From NCBI RefSeq assembly GCF_017939745.1, contig NZ_JAGKQQ010000001.1, positions 248,001 to 312,000 of the forward strand: a DNA stretch of 64,000 nt, in the 5' to 3' direction. Source of the stretch: Gemmata palustris. GTDB lineage: Bacteria > Planctomycetota > Planctomycetia > Gemmatales > Gemmataceae. Positions 42,484-51,190 of the stretch are shown here, piece by piece; position 1 is the first letter of the stretch, and every line of letters starts with the position of its first letter. The notes beneath the pieces are model-generated. The model worked only from the letters and a program-made list of their open reading frames with translations. It did no database searches and had not been told where the DNA came from. A program made the translations under genes and the position numbers.

Positions 42484-44124
42484 TCACGGTCTGACCGAGA
42501 GCAGTTTCGGCAACGCGGGCGGGACGGGGAAGGGGCGCGGACCGGGCGGGACTTCGATGACGGGCGGCGGAACGAGTTCGGCCGGGACGGGCCGCGCGAG
42601 CGCGTTCGCGGGCGGTTGGCCGAGCGACACCCAGAGCTGGATTTGTGCGCGGTTGTAATCGACGATGGTGTCCAGGTACTCGTACCGCGACCGGCCGAGC
42701 AACCGCAGGCTGTCGATCACTTCGAGGGGCAACCCGGCCCCCGCCTTGATGCGCGTGAAGTCCTCGGAATACGCTTCGGTGCTGGCCCGCACCGCTTTCT
42801 CGGTCGCATCAATCTGGAGGAACCGGGCGGCCACTCGTGCGTGCGATTCGGCCACTTGCGCGCGCACGAGGTTCACCGTTTCTAGTTCGCGCAGCCGCAT
42901 CTGTTTCACGCGACTGTCCGCTGCGCGAACCAGTGCGATGTTCCCGACACCCAAGTTGCGGAACGTCCAGAACACGACCACATCGAAGTCCGCGCGGCCA
43001 TCGAGATTACTGAAACGCGGCGCGAGCGTCGGTTGCCCGTTGCTCCCCACAACACCGGGGGGCGTACTCACCAAATCGCTCCCGCCGCCGAACCCACCGG
43101 CGCTGAAGCCGAGGATCACGTTCGGCGAGAACGGTAGCACTTTCGCGAGCGACAGTTCGTAGAGCATCTCGCGCACTTCGGACCGGCGGGCGGCGAGTTC
43201 CGGGCGCTGCATGAGCGCGACCGCGAGCAGGTCTGCCAGTGGGGTCGGGTCCGGGACGAGCGGCGCGGGTACGACCCACCCGTCGACCGGTTTGAGCCGC
43301 GTGGACGGGTTGAGGTTGAGTAACTGGCACAGCCGCGCGGAGGCGGTGAGAATATCGGCTTCGGACTGCGTGAGGTCCGCGTCGCGGCGCCGGAGTTCCA
43401 CCGCGGCGCGGTCCGCGTCCGCCTTCCGGCCCTGGCCCGCTTTCGCGTAGGCGTCGGTGACCCGGGCGAGTTCCGCGCCCTCGGTGCGGTTTTTCACCGC
43501 GATTGCTCGGCGCCCCTCGGCCCGGAGCAGGTCGAGGTATGCCGAATAGACCCGCAGGAGCACGTCGTTGCGCACGGCATCGGCGACCGCGTGCGCCGTT
43601 GTGACGCGCTGGCGAGAGGTGAGGAACCCGTACCAGCCCGTGCCGATGTTCAGGTTGTAGTTGAGCCCGGGAATGTTGACCGTGCCGGAGCCGATCGCGT
43701 TCGCACCGAGCCCGACGTAGAGCGAATCGCGGTCCACGCGCAACAGGCTCCCGGTGGACTGCTGGAGTGTTCCGCGGTGGGCGTCGTAGTTGGTCCCGAC
43801 GTTGAGGTTCGGGAGGATCTGCGCGGCCGCGAGTTGGCGCTGGGCGGTGGTTTCCGCGATGCGCTGGCGCGCGAGGAGCAGTTCGGGGTTCTCGGCCCCA
43901 GCGAGTCGCAGGGCGCTGGCGAGGTCGATCGGCACCTCACCGGGCGCGAGGATCGTTCCCGGGGGCGGGTCGATCGCGGGCTTGGGAGAAGGGGCCTTGT
44001 CCGTGGGGCCGTCCTTCGTCGGGGGCAGACCCGTTTTGGGAGGTTGAGCCGCTACGGTCGTCGCGAGCGCGGTCCCGAGAACCCCGCTTGCGAGTCGTCC
44101 CCACACCCGGCGCGTCGTGCGCAT
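42484..44124 (-). CDS. TolC-family outer-membrane channel, second copy
   Basis: The 546-residue protein is a paralogue of the following gene, with an ordinary signal peptide (RLASGVLGTALATTVAAQ) instead of a lipobox. The outer-membrane-factor domain shows the same features: IDLASALRLAGAENPELLLA, YLDLLRAEGRRAIAVKNRTE, RLCQLLNLNPSTRLKPV and LPLEVIDSLRLLGRSRYEYL. Tandem duplication of the channel gene is evident from identical domain order and the shared AGxENP and NLGVGN/NLGFGN motifs. Both copies could serve different adaptors, one stand-alone and one fused to a sigma factor. GGAGGGG lies before the ATG at 44124. Downstream the next TolC-type gene follows after 38 bp. Confidence 0.92.
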   Translation of the reverse strand: MRTTRRVWGRLASGVLGTALATTVAAQPPKTGLPPTKDGPTDKAPSPKPAIDPPPGTILAPGEVPIDLASALRLAGAENPELLLARQRIAETTAQRQLAAAQILPNLNVGTNYDAHRGTLQQSTGSLLRVDRDSLYVGLGANAIGSGTVNIPGLNYNLNIGTGWYGFLTSRQRVTTAHAVADAVRNDVLLRVYSAYLDLLRAEGRRAIAVKNRTEGAELARVTDAYAKAGQGRKADADRAAVELRRRDADLTQSEADILTASARLCQLLNLNPSTRLKPVDGWVVPAPLVPDPTPLADLLAVALMQRPELAARRSEVREMLYELSLAKVLPFSPNVILGFSAGGFGGGSDLVSTPPGVVGSNGQPTLAPRFSNLDGRADFDVVVFWTFRNLGVGNIALVRAADSRVKQMRLRELETVNLVRAQVAESHARVAARFLQIDATEKAVRASTEAYSEDFTRIKAGAGLPLEVIDSLRLLGRSRYEYLDTIVDYNRAQIQLWVSLGQPPANALARPVPAELVPPPVIEVPPGPRPFPVPPALPKLLSVRP

Positions 44125-44508
44125 GGTCCCCTCCGACAAGTAGAACGCCACGGACCGTGCCCGGTTCTCAGAAGAGCGCCGGGCGAGCGATTGCGGGCTG
44201 GGGATTTGATCGAACCCGCGCGGGTGGCAAGATTAGTCGATTCGGGAGGTGACAGGAGATTCATCGGATGCGCCGGGGGCGGGGATCAGTTTCTCGGCGC
44301 AGTCTGGCGACTTTTTCGCCCCCGCGGTGCGCAACTGCTCACGCATGGGACCGGTCTCACTGCTTTTTGCTCACGTTCGGCCGTTGCCAGTGCGTTTCCG
44401 TCGGGCGACGACGCGATACGCGCGCTGGCGGATGAGATTTGCGAGGAGGGAGTGCGTGGGAGAGGTCAATCAACTGACCGATCGCAACGGGGCGGCAATT
44501 GTCTCGGA
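44125..44508. other. Intergenic region upstream of the TolC pair
   Basis: No gene or hairpin of note. A leftward GGCACG half-site (44148-44162) resembles a sigma-54 -24 element but lacks the GC of the -12 box, so no promoter is called. Confidence 0.5.
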
Positions 44509-45402
44509 TCACTTCTTCCGCAAGGTCAGCGCCGCGGCATCGGCCAATGCCAAGTCGACCTCGTGCCCGGGATCGACGTCTTGGCTACCAATCTGGATGT
44601 ATTGGCTCCCGTTCTTACTCGCGTATTGGAAGCCGCGCATGGCCTTACCTGTTCCGGGGTCGGTCCCGGACCACCGAGCCCGGTACATCGTCAGTCCGTT
44701 CACCGCGACCGTCTCGACCGCCGACTGCTCCCAATTCGTCCGGCGCCGCTGGATGCCACCCAGGAGGATGTTGAGAAATTCTTCACCAGACTTATCCGCT
44801 TCTCCCGGCGGCGGGGTGGCCACCATGACGGTCAAACTTGGGGCCGTTCCGTCGGGCCGCCGGGTTCCGGCCCAGCCCCACATCGTGGTCCCCGGAGGGG
44901 ATTTGGGCGAGGGTATCGCCGTGTAACCCTCCGGCGGTCGGATTTGAAAACCAGACACATCCTGGTAGGGAGCAAGTTTGCTTTCTAACTTCGGGTCCGG
45001 TGCTGTCGTCGGAGGGGTACCGGCTGGGCCGGGGCGTACTGGCGCCGGTGAGTCGGAACGGGCCTCGACGACTGGCCTGCTGTCCCTGATCCCGAACCAG
45101 TACACTGCGCCGCCGCCCAATACCAAAACGAGCACGCCGACACCCACCAGAAGGGCCACGGGCGCGCCGGTCTTGGCCGACTTTTGCTTCTTCGACGGGC
45201 GGGCCGATTTAGGGCTCCGCTTCGGGCGGACGGGCTCATCGTCCTGTTCGTCATCGGGTTCGTCGATAACTTCAAATGCCGGCTCGGTTGCCGGGACCGG
45301 AATCCGACCCTGGCACTTCGGGCAGCGAACGACCTTCCCGGCCGCGGCGTCGGGCGCTTTGATCCGGGCCTCGCAGCTCGGGCACGAGATTGGAATGGGC
45401 AT
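44509..45402 (-). CDS. Membrane-anchored zinc-ribbon protein
   Basis: The 297-residue protein starts with a zinc-ribbon of the type ISCPSCEARIKAPDAAAGKV followed by VRCPKCQGRI (two CPxC pairs). A charged linker rich in Lys and Pro precedes one membrane helix (PVALLVGVGVLVLVLGGGAVYWFGI). The outer part (about residues 110-297) is a beta-rich domain of unknown family (GFQIRPPEGYTAIPSPKSPP, LTVMVATPPPG, YRARWSGTDPGTG). This layout of cytosolic zinc finger, single helix and exported domain is frequent in Gemmata-type genomes. It is divergent from the sigma-adaptor fusion with 202 bp between them. The start at 45402 has AAGAGAA upstream; longer versions lack support. Confidence 0.8.
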   Translation of the reverse strand: MPIPISCPSCEARIKAPDAAAGKVVRCPKCQGRIPVPATEPAFEVIDEPDDEQDDEPVRPKRSPKSARPSKKQKSAKTGAPVALLVGVGVLVLVLGGGAVYWFGIRDSRPVVEARSDSPAPVRPGPAGTPPTTAPDPKLESKLAPYQDVSGFQIRPPEGYTAIPSPKSPPGTTMWGWAGTRRPDGTAPSLTVMVATPPPGEADKSGEEFLNILLGGIQRRRTNWEQSAVETVAVNGLTMYRARWSGTDPGTGKAMRGFQYASKNGSQYIQIGSQDVDPGHEVDLALADAAALTLRKK

Positions 45403-45604
45403 CTGGTTCTCTTGTGAAGGGGAACACTTCAGATTTTTTAGCGAGGAAATTCCGAGTCGCCACACCGCGAACCGCTTGATTCGCTTCGCCGCGATGTTCA
45501 ACGCGCCGGGAACAACAGCCCCCCATTTGACACGAGCGCGAGAAAAAGTTGGAGAACTCGCGGCCCTGCGCGGCTCTACTACGGTGAAGGCCCGAGGACG
45601 AACT

Positions 45605-47764
45605 GTGAATCACGGCCCCCGTCGAATACCGCGCATCCCGTCCCTCCACTCGACCGGCCCGCCCGTCGATACGGACCTGCTCGCGCGGTTCATCAGCGCG
45701 GGGGACGAAGTCGCGTTCGAGTTGCTCGTCCGGCGACACGCGCCGATGGTTGTCGCCGCCTGCCGCCGCGTGCTCGCGGACCCGAACGACGCCGACGATG
45801 CGTTCCAGGCAACGTTCCTGGTGCTCGCGCGCAAGGCCGCTTCAGTCGCGCGGGGCGAGGTTCTCGCGGCGTGGCTCTACCGGGTCGCGTGCCGGGCCGC
45901 GTTTCGCATCCGTTCGGACCGGCTCCGCCGATCGGCGCGCGAGGAATCGAGCGCCGAACAACTCCCCGCGCCGGTGAACGACCCGAACGTGCGGGAACTG
46001 GAGCGCGTGCTGGACGAAGAGATCGCGAAGCTACCGGAGCGGCACCGGGTCGCGTTCGTCCTGTGTTGTCTGGAAGGCAAAACCGGCGAGGAAGCGGGTC
46101 GGCTAATCGGGTGCCCGCCCGGAACGGTTTCTTCGCGGCTGACGCGCGCCCGCGAACGGCTCCGGGACCGGCTGACCCGCCGCGGCTTCGCGCCAACGCT
46201 CGCAATCACCGCGCTAACCGCGTGCGAGGAGAAGGCGGCTGCCGCCTTCGCTCTGACCACACTCATCGATTCCACCGTGCGCGCTGCGCCCGGGTTCGCG
46301 ACCCGGGGTTCAACCGCCCCGTCCACAGCTCGACCCGCAACGATTGCGGAAGGAGTGATCCGAACCATGAACGCGACCAAACTCAAATCCCTTGCTCCCT
46401 TATTTGCGCTGGGGCTTCTCGCGGTCGGCGGCGTGTTCGCTGCGCCGAACGCCGACCCCAAAGAAGAGCCAACCCAGCCCCCGCCGAAAGCGAAAGTTGA
46501 GGGCACGGAGAAGCCCCCACCCCCACCGGTGGTTCGGCTCGTCCGCCCCGAGCGCGGCGGGCTGGACCGGGTCTCCCGAAGCTCCGGCAGCATCGAACCG
46601 CTCCAGCAGGCCGATTTGCTGGCCGCGATCTCTGGGAAATTGGAACACGTGAACGTGGACATCGGCGATCACGTCAAGCGCGGGCAACTCTTGGCCGAGA
46701 TTGACGCACCCGCGCTCGCCCTGGAGCAGCGCCAGGCAAGGAGCGATATCGAGCAGGCGAAGAGTCAGATGGTCGCGGTCGAGGCCCAAATGAAAGCCGC
46801 ACGCGCGGAGGTCATGACCGCCAAAATACTGGTGAAACAGCGCGAAATCGAATTGTCTGCGGCGAAAGCCGACTTCACGGCCCGAAAACGGGCGCACGAT
46901 CGGATTGCCGCGCACGCGAAAGCGGGAAATGGGACCCAGAGTACGCTCGACGAAGCTGAGCGCCTCGCTCTTACGGCCGAAGCCCAAATGCAGGGCGCGG
47001 CTGTGGCCATCGAAATAGCCCAAAGCGATGTGGCGATCAAGCAGAGCCAAGCGCTCCAGGCCGAAGCGAACGTGGGAACCGCGAAGACCAAAATCGACGC
47101 GGCCCACCTCGCGCTTGAGAAAGCCCGCCTCGCGCTGGACCAAACGAAGATCGAGGCTCCGTTCGACGGAGTCGTGACTCGCCGAAACGCTTCACCGGGA
47201 GAACACGTGCGCCCCGGCGAACGAGCGGCCGAGCGCGTGCTGCTCACGATCACGCGGATCGACCGAATGCGCCTTGTCACTTCCGTTCCCGAATCGGAGG
47301 TTGCCCACGCTCGCGTGGGCGCTTCTGCCGTTGTGACTTTCCCCGCTCTGCCCGGGGTTCGCATCAACGAAAGGATCTCCCGGATCGGGTTCGCGGTCGA
47401 TCCGAAGACCTCGCTGATGCGCGTCGAAGTCGATATTCCGGCCGCAAGTAATGACATCCGACCGGGTATGTACGGGATCGTCACCTTGAACTTCGCGAAG
47501 GGGCCGGCAGACGCTCTACGTGTACCGATCAGCGCGGTTGTCGGCATTCCTCAAGAGAAGCCAGAAGACTCGGACAGAGCGGTGTACGTGTACCGCAACG
47601 GCAAGGCCCGACTCACCCCTGTGCGCGTCAGTTACCAGAACGAGAAAGAAGTGGAGATCACGTCCGGACTGACGGCGGACGATCTCGTGGTGACCAATGC
47701 CCGGGGGCTGGAGTGGAAGGCCGAAGTAGTGGTCGAAGTCGAGCGCCCGGCACCGCCGAAGTAA
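45605..47764 (+). CDS. ECF sigma factor fused to an RND efflux adaptor
   Basis: The 719-residue protein starts at GTG 45605 (GAGG seven bases before). Residues about 20-90 are sigma region 2 (TDLLARFISAGDEVAFELLV, DADDAFQATFLVLARKA), and about 130-195 are region 4 (LPERHRVAFVLCCLEGKTGE, PPGTVSSRLTRARERL). A hydrophobic segment at about 258-280 (LKSLAPLFALGLLAVGGVFA) acts as membrane anchor or signal. Residues about 300-719 are a complete membrane-fusion-protein adaptor with lipoyl halves (GGLDRVSRSSGSIEPLQQAD, VDIGDHVKRGQLLAEIDAP and TKIEAPFDGVVTRRNASPGE), an alpha hairpin and C-terminal barrel domains. It resembles the stand-alone adaptor at 35491. An internal ATG at 46367 with AAGGAG upstream begins a classical signal peptide, so a separate adaptor could also be made. 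Function inferred: linking efflux-pump assembly to transcription. Confidence 0.92.
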   Translation: MNHGPRRIPRIPSLHSTGPPVDTDLLARFISAGDEVAFELLVRRHAPMVVAACRRVLADPNDADDAFQATFLVLARKAASVARGEVLAAWLYRVACRAAFRIRSDRLRRSAREESSAEQLPAPVNDPNVRELERVLDEEIAKLPERHRVAFVLCCLEGKTGEEAGRLIGCPPGTVSSRLTRARERLRDRLTRRGFAPTLAITALTACEEKAAAAFALTTLIDSTVRAAPGFATRGSTAPSTARPATIAEGVIRTMNATKLKSLAPLFALGLLAVGGVFAAPNADPKEEPTQPPPKAKVEGTEKPPPPPVVRLVRPERGGLDRVSRSSGSIEPLQQADLLAAISGKLEHVNVDIGDHVKRGQLLAEIDAPALALEQRQARSDIEQAKSQMVAVEAQMKAARAEVMTAKILVKQREIELSAAKADFTARKRAHDRIAAHAKAGNGTQSTLDEAERLALTAEAQMQGAAVAIEIAQSDVAIKQSQALQAEANVGTAKTKIDAAHLALEKARLALDQTKIEAPFDGVVTRRNASPGEHVRPGERAAERVLLTITRIDRMRLVTSVPESEVAHARVGASAVVTFPALPGVRINERISRIGFAVDPKTSLMRVEVDIPAASNDIRPGMYGIVTLNFAKGPADALRVPISAVVGIPQEKPEDSDRAVYVYRNGKARLTPVRVSYQNEKEVEITSGLTADDLVVTNARGLEWKAEVVVEVERPAPPK

Positions 47765-47795
47765 CGGCCCCGGCTCGGCACGAACCAAAGGCAAC

Positions 47796-47827
47796 GGGCC
47801 GGCGGATCATTCCGCCGGCCCGCATTT
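47796..47827. terminator. Bidirectional terminator hairpin
   Basis: GGGCCGGCGGA (47796-47806) and its inverse (47811-47821) form an 11-bp stem with TCAT loop, followed by a GCATTTTT run. It lies between the convergent sigma-adaptor fusion and the NuoM-like gene. Confidence 0.85.
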
Positions 47828-47855
47828 TTCACAGGAGCGCACTTACCAGGCGCGA

Positions 47856-49232
47856 TTAGTGGGCCGGCTTTTCTGCACCGCGGTCCTCGAGTGTCGCTTC
47901 CGCAGCCTGGTGGCGGGAGGCGATGTACGCTTGCGGGAAGAACCCGCCGGCGAAGATCAGTGCGGTGAGCGCGAGCACCGCGCCTCGTTCCCGCAGGGTG
48001 ATTCCCAACGGGACGCGCGGGGTGTACCGGTCCCCGGTGAACAGAGCGAAGTACGCCCGCATCACCGCGACCCCGTTCAGCGCCGCGGCAACGAGTACCG
48101 CGAGCCCGACGATCGGGCTCGCCACGACCGCTCCGTCCACCAGCAACTCGGTCGCCACGAACCCGGACATCCCGGGGAACCCGACGCTCGCCAACCCGGT
48201 CAGGAGGAAGCAAACCGCCAGCGACGGCGACGCCGCGTACAGCCCGCGGAACTCCGACAAGGTGAGCCGCCCGAACCGGGCTTCGATGGCCCGGAGCGTC
48301 AGCCCGAACCCGCCCAGCGACACTATCACCGATCCCCACAGGGCCAGCGCCCCCGTCAGGCTGATCGCAGTGTGGAGTTCCAACCCGACCAGCACCAGTG
48401 ACGCATGGCTCAGGAACAGGAACGCGAAGAACCGGCGAGCGTCCGTCTGCACCACGGCCATCCCCGCGGCGTACACCGCGGTAAACAGCGACACGCCCCC
48501 GATCCCCTGTAACACCCACTCCGGGGGCTGCGAGGGGAGCACGAGACGCAGCGCCGCGTACATCCCGGTGATCGGGGTGACGACCAGGAGCGCGGTGCCG
48601 AACGAGCAGTTCTCGAACAGGTCCGTCACCCACACGTGAACGGGCACCGTTCCGCTACGCACCAGTACCGCGCCCATCAGCAGCACGGCTGCGGCCGTCC
48701 CGTCTGCCACCAACCCCGCCACGAGCAGCCCCACGAACAGGGCCATGTGGATCACGTACACGCGGGTCGGGCGTCCGCGCCGGCGCAACTCGAAGTACGG
48801 CGGGAGCGTAGCGAGCACCAACAGCACGCCCAGGTCCCACGGCATCTTGCACGCGAACACCGCGACCCGGAGCGCGGACCCGGCCAACAGCCACGCGAAC
48901 GAGAACCGCGACATCTTGGTTCGCGCGGTGGCGAGCGCCGTCAGGAAGTGGAGCAGCGCGAGGAGCGGGACCAGCGGCGCGCTCAGCGCGTCGATGGCGA
49001 ACACGTTGCGCCCGAATAGTAGCGGGAGCGCGTCGAAGGGGCTGGTGCCGTCGGCGGTGAGTCCGCCCATGAACCCGCCCCACGCCGCGACCGCGCACAC
49101 GAGCCCGGCCCCGAGGAACCCGAGGCACCAGCGCGACGCCGATAGCGCGTCCCGGCTCCGGGAGAGGCACAGGGCGCCGACCAGGGGAACCGCGACCGCC
49201 AGTTCGAGCCAGGGAACAGACGCGAAGGTCAT
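47856..49232 (-). CDS. NuoM/MrpD-like proton-channel subunit
   Basis: The 458-residue protein is a polytopic antiporter-like subunit of the complex I/Mrp family, with about 14 helices. The region [20 protein letters not shown] corresponds to the discontinuous helix of NuoM (canonical AVKxPxVPFHTWLPDAH). The usual lysine is replaced by arginine and the flanking PTP motif is lost, so proton transfer may be altered. [16 protein letters not shown] matches the C-terminal channel. Its ATG overlaps the stop of the NuoL-like gene (ATGA), implying translational coupling and equimolar synthesis. No other nuo, mrp, hydrogenase or DUF2309 gene is nearby, so the complex it joins is unknown. Confidence 0.85.
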   Translation of the reverse strand: MTFASVPWLELAVAVPLVGALCLSRSRDALSASRWCLGFLGAGLVCAVAAWGGFMGGLTADGTSPFDALPLLFGRNVFAIDALSAPLVPLLALLHFLTALATARTKMSRFSFAWLLAGSALRVAVFACKMPWDLGVLLVLATLPPYFELRRRGRPTRVYVIHMALFVGLLVAGLVADGTAAAVLLMGAVLVRSGTVPVHVWVTDLFENCSFGTALLVVTPITGMYAALRLVLPSQPPEWVLQGIGGVSLFTAVYAAGMAVVQTDARRFFAFLFLSHASLVLVGLELHTAISLTGALALWGSVIVSLGGFGLTLRAIEARFGRLTLSEFRGLYAASPSLAVCFLLTGLASVGFPGMSGFVATELLVDGAVVASPIVGLAVLVAAALNGVAVMRAYFALFTGDRYTPRVPLGITLRERGAVLALTALIFAGGFFPQAYIASRHQAAEATLEDRGAEKPAH

Positions 49233-50668
49233 GACCGGTGCTCCGCGAGTTCCGCAACGGGTTTCGGGTCGCCGGCGGGCGGCGGGGCCGGCGGGGCCGG
49301 TTCGCGCGTGCCGTTCAGGAACGCGGTCCAGGTGTTCTCCAGCCGGTCGAACCACCGGAACACGAGTACGAACGGCCGCGCTACGAAGTCGTTCAGGAAC
49401 GTGTCGAGGTAGCCGCGCTCGAGCGCGAACCGGTAGAGCCGCGTGCGCAACCGCCCGGGCGCTGCGGCCAGCGGCCCCGGCGCCCGCGGGAGCCGGTCGC
49501 CGATCGCGTTTTCGAGGTTCCGGTAGTCCTGCAGCAGCGTCGGCGCGCGGAGGAACTGCAGCGTTCTCAGGCAGGCGTGGCCGAGCAGGTGGGCCAGGGC
49601 CACGTACCACAGGAACGGCACCCAGTGGCCCAGCCCGATCTCCGCGACGATGATCCCGACCTGGGTCAGCGACGCGAACGACAGCGCGCTCTTGATGTCC
49701 GTCTGGACCGTACCGGCCAGGTACGCGTACACCGCGGTCGTGAGCCCCAGCGCCACAACCGCCAGCGCGAGCCAGACCGAGACGGTGATGAGCGGGCTGA
49801 GCCGGAGCAACAGGAACGCGCCCAGGTGAACCGACAGCGCGCCGTAGAACACGGCGCTCGACGGCGTCGGCCCTTCCATCGCCCGCGGCAGCCACCCCGA
49901 GAACGGCACCAGCGCCGACTTCCCGGCGGCCGCGAGCAGCAAGAGCAGGCCGATTCCCAGGGCCTGGAGCTCGGGGAGGGCGGCGCGCCCGTAGGGCCAC
50001 GGCTCGGCCCCCATCAGTTGGTCGAAGTCCCCCTCGCCGGTCACGTGGTGGAGCGCGACCGCGGCGAAGAGCAGGGCCGCGTCGGACACCCGGTACACGA
50101 TCCACACCCGCAGCCCGTTGCGCGACGGCGCGGGGCGCTCGTGGAAGAACGCGACCAAAAGCGCGCTCGACAGCCCGACCAGTTCCCACCCCGCGAACAG
50201 GGTCTCGATCGTGTCGGCCAGCGCCGCCATCACCATCCCGGCCAGGAACACCGAGAACAGCACGAAGAACCGGTTGTACCCCGGTTCGCGGTGGAGGTAC
50301 TTCACCGCGAACGCGCCGATCGTTCCGCACAGTGAGAACGACAGGAGCGCCAGCGGAACCGAGAGCCGGTCGAACTCGAACTTCACCGCGAAGTGGTACT
50401 TGGGGTGCCCCCCGTGCGCGTCGGGGATCGACACCCAGTTGCCGAGGTTCACGACCACGTGCCGGTCGCCGGTCGCGAGCATGAGAACGAACACGGCGAG
50501 GGTCGCGAGGAAGCCCAGCGCGATGAACCACCGGCACGCGCGGCCCGTCGCCCGCTCGGACAGCGGGCGCCCGACCAGGGACGGGAGCCCGAGGACGGCG
50601 ACGAGGGCCATCGGGGTCGCGAGCGCAACGAGCCCCGTGAGTGTCGCGAGTTGAGCGAGATCAGGCAC
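49229..50668 (-). CDS. NuoL-like proton-translocating subunit
   Basis: The 479-residue membrane protein belongs to the NuoL/DabB/MrpA-type family. Key parts are [16 protein letters not shown] (conserved membrane glutamate), [20 protein letters not shown] with [20 protein letters not shown] (conserved lysine and histidine of the proton path), and [20 protein letters not shown]. It is shorter than NuoL (about 610), lacking the long C-terminal lateral helix, and thus closer in size to DabB. DabB normally pairs with the DUF2309 protein DabA for inorganic-carbon uptake, but no DUF2309 gene is in the window. The pair with a NuoM-like protein is coupled by an ATGA overlap. It might be an ion-translocating module of an unidentified complex. 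Confidence 0.87.
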   Translation of the reverse strand: MPDLAQLATLTGLVALATPMALVAVLGLPSLVGRPLSERATGRACRWFIALGFLATLAVFVLMLATGDRHVVVNLGNWVSIPDAHGGHPKYHFAVKFEFDRLSVPLALLSFSLCGTIGAFAVKYLHREPGYNRFFVLFSVFLAGMVMAALADTIETLFAGWELVGLSSALLVAFFHERPAPSRNGLRVWIVYRVSDAALLFAAVALHHVTGEGDFDQLMGAEPWPYGRAALPELQALGIGLLLLLAAAGKSALVPFSGWLPRAMEGPTPSSAVFYGALSVHLGAFLLLRLSPLITVSVWLALAVVALGLTTAVYAYLAGTVQTDIKSALSFASLTQVGIIVAEIGLGHWVPFLWYVALAHLLGHACLRTLQFLRAPTLLQDYRNLENAIGDRLPRAPGPLAAAPGRLRTRLYRFALERGYLDTFLNDFVARPFVLVFRWFDRLENTWTAFLNGTREPAPPAPPPAGDPKPVAELAEHRS

Positions 50669-51190
50669 GCGGGCCTCCCGCCGGGTGCCGGCGCACCGAC
50701 CACTTCTTGACCAGGGTCATCGAGTTCCCCATCGAATTGCCATCGGGCACCGACTACACGATTTCCGCATCTCCCCGGGCGGCCGAACGCGCCCGGCCCC
50801 GTGCCGGTACAGTAACATAGTCAGAGGAGCGCGCGAATCGAACCGGCGCCCGACTGACTCGTGCCCTTTCGGGAGCGCACCAAAATCGGCAAACCGAGTG
50901 GGCCGCTCCGCGAAGCCCCTCGGTTCCAGAAGTTCGGTCGGTGCGGGATCGCGAGCCGGTTCCGTTACGCGCGGCGCGGTCGGAATGATCCGATGCCTCC
51001 ACCATCGTTCGGGGCGCTCTCACAACTCAATACGAGATATGGTGTTCGTGAACGCAACTGATGTGCCAACGCGCCTGCCCCGTAAATCGCGGCCGAAGTC
51101 ACTGGTCGCGCCGGAACCAGTGGCCCCGCTGGAACCAGTCTGGCCGCGGCGCGGCCACGGACCGTCGCCACGAATCAGGAGGAGATCGAT
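50669..51190. other. Intergenic region between divergent NuoL-like and kinase genes
   Basis: No gene is supported in these 520 bp. Around 50823-50915 there are small stems (CCC-TTTC-GGG, TCGG-CAAA-CCGA) inside a GGAGC/GCTCC outer pair and a GGTTCGATTC-like sequence on the minus strand; a tRNA was considered and rejected. Promoters for both directions must lie here but none is convincing. Confidence 0.45.

Noticed and set aside
44148..44162. Sigma-54 promoter for the TolC pair
   Set aside because: The GGCACG -24 element is present on the minus strand but the -12 dinucleotide is GG rather than GC, and no TTGC follows.
44978..45604. N-terminal extension of the sigma-adaptor fusion
   Set aside because: It overlaps the oppositely oriented zinc-ribbon gene and has no sigma-like sequence. 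GTG 45605 with GAGG upstream is better.
49233..50537. Long leftward extension of the NuoM-like frame to 50537, which would give an 893-residue protein
   Set aside because: The extension reads as arginine- and glycine-rich sequence out of frame with the clear NuoL-like gene. The ATG at 49232 overlapping the NuoL stop is the natural start.
50815..50920. Possible tRNA on the minus strand (GGTTCGATTC-like T loop, GGAGC/GCTCC outer pairing)
   Set aside because: The T-stem would have two mismatches, the acceptor stem one, and no seven-base anticodon loop on a five-bp stem can be placed. At best a decayed remnant or chance.
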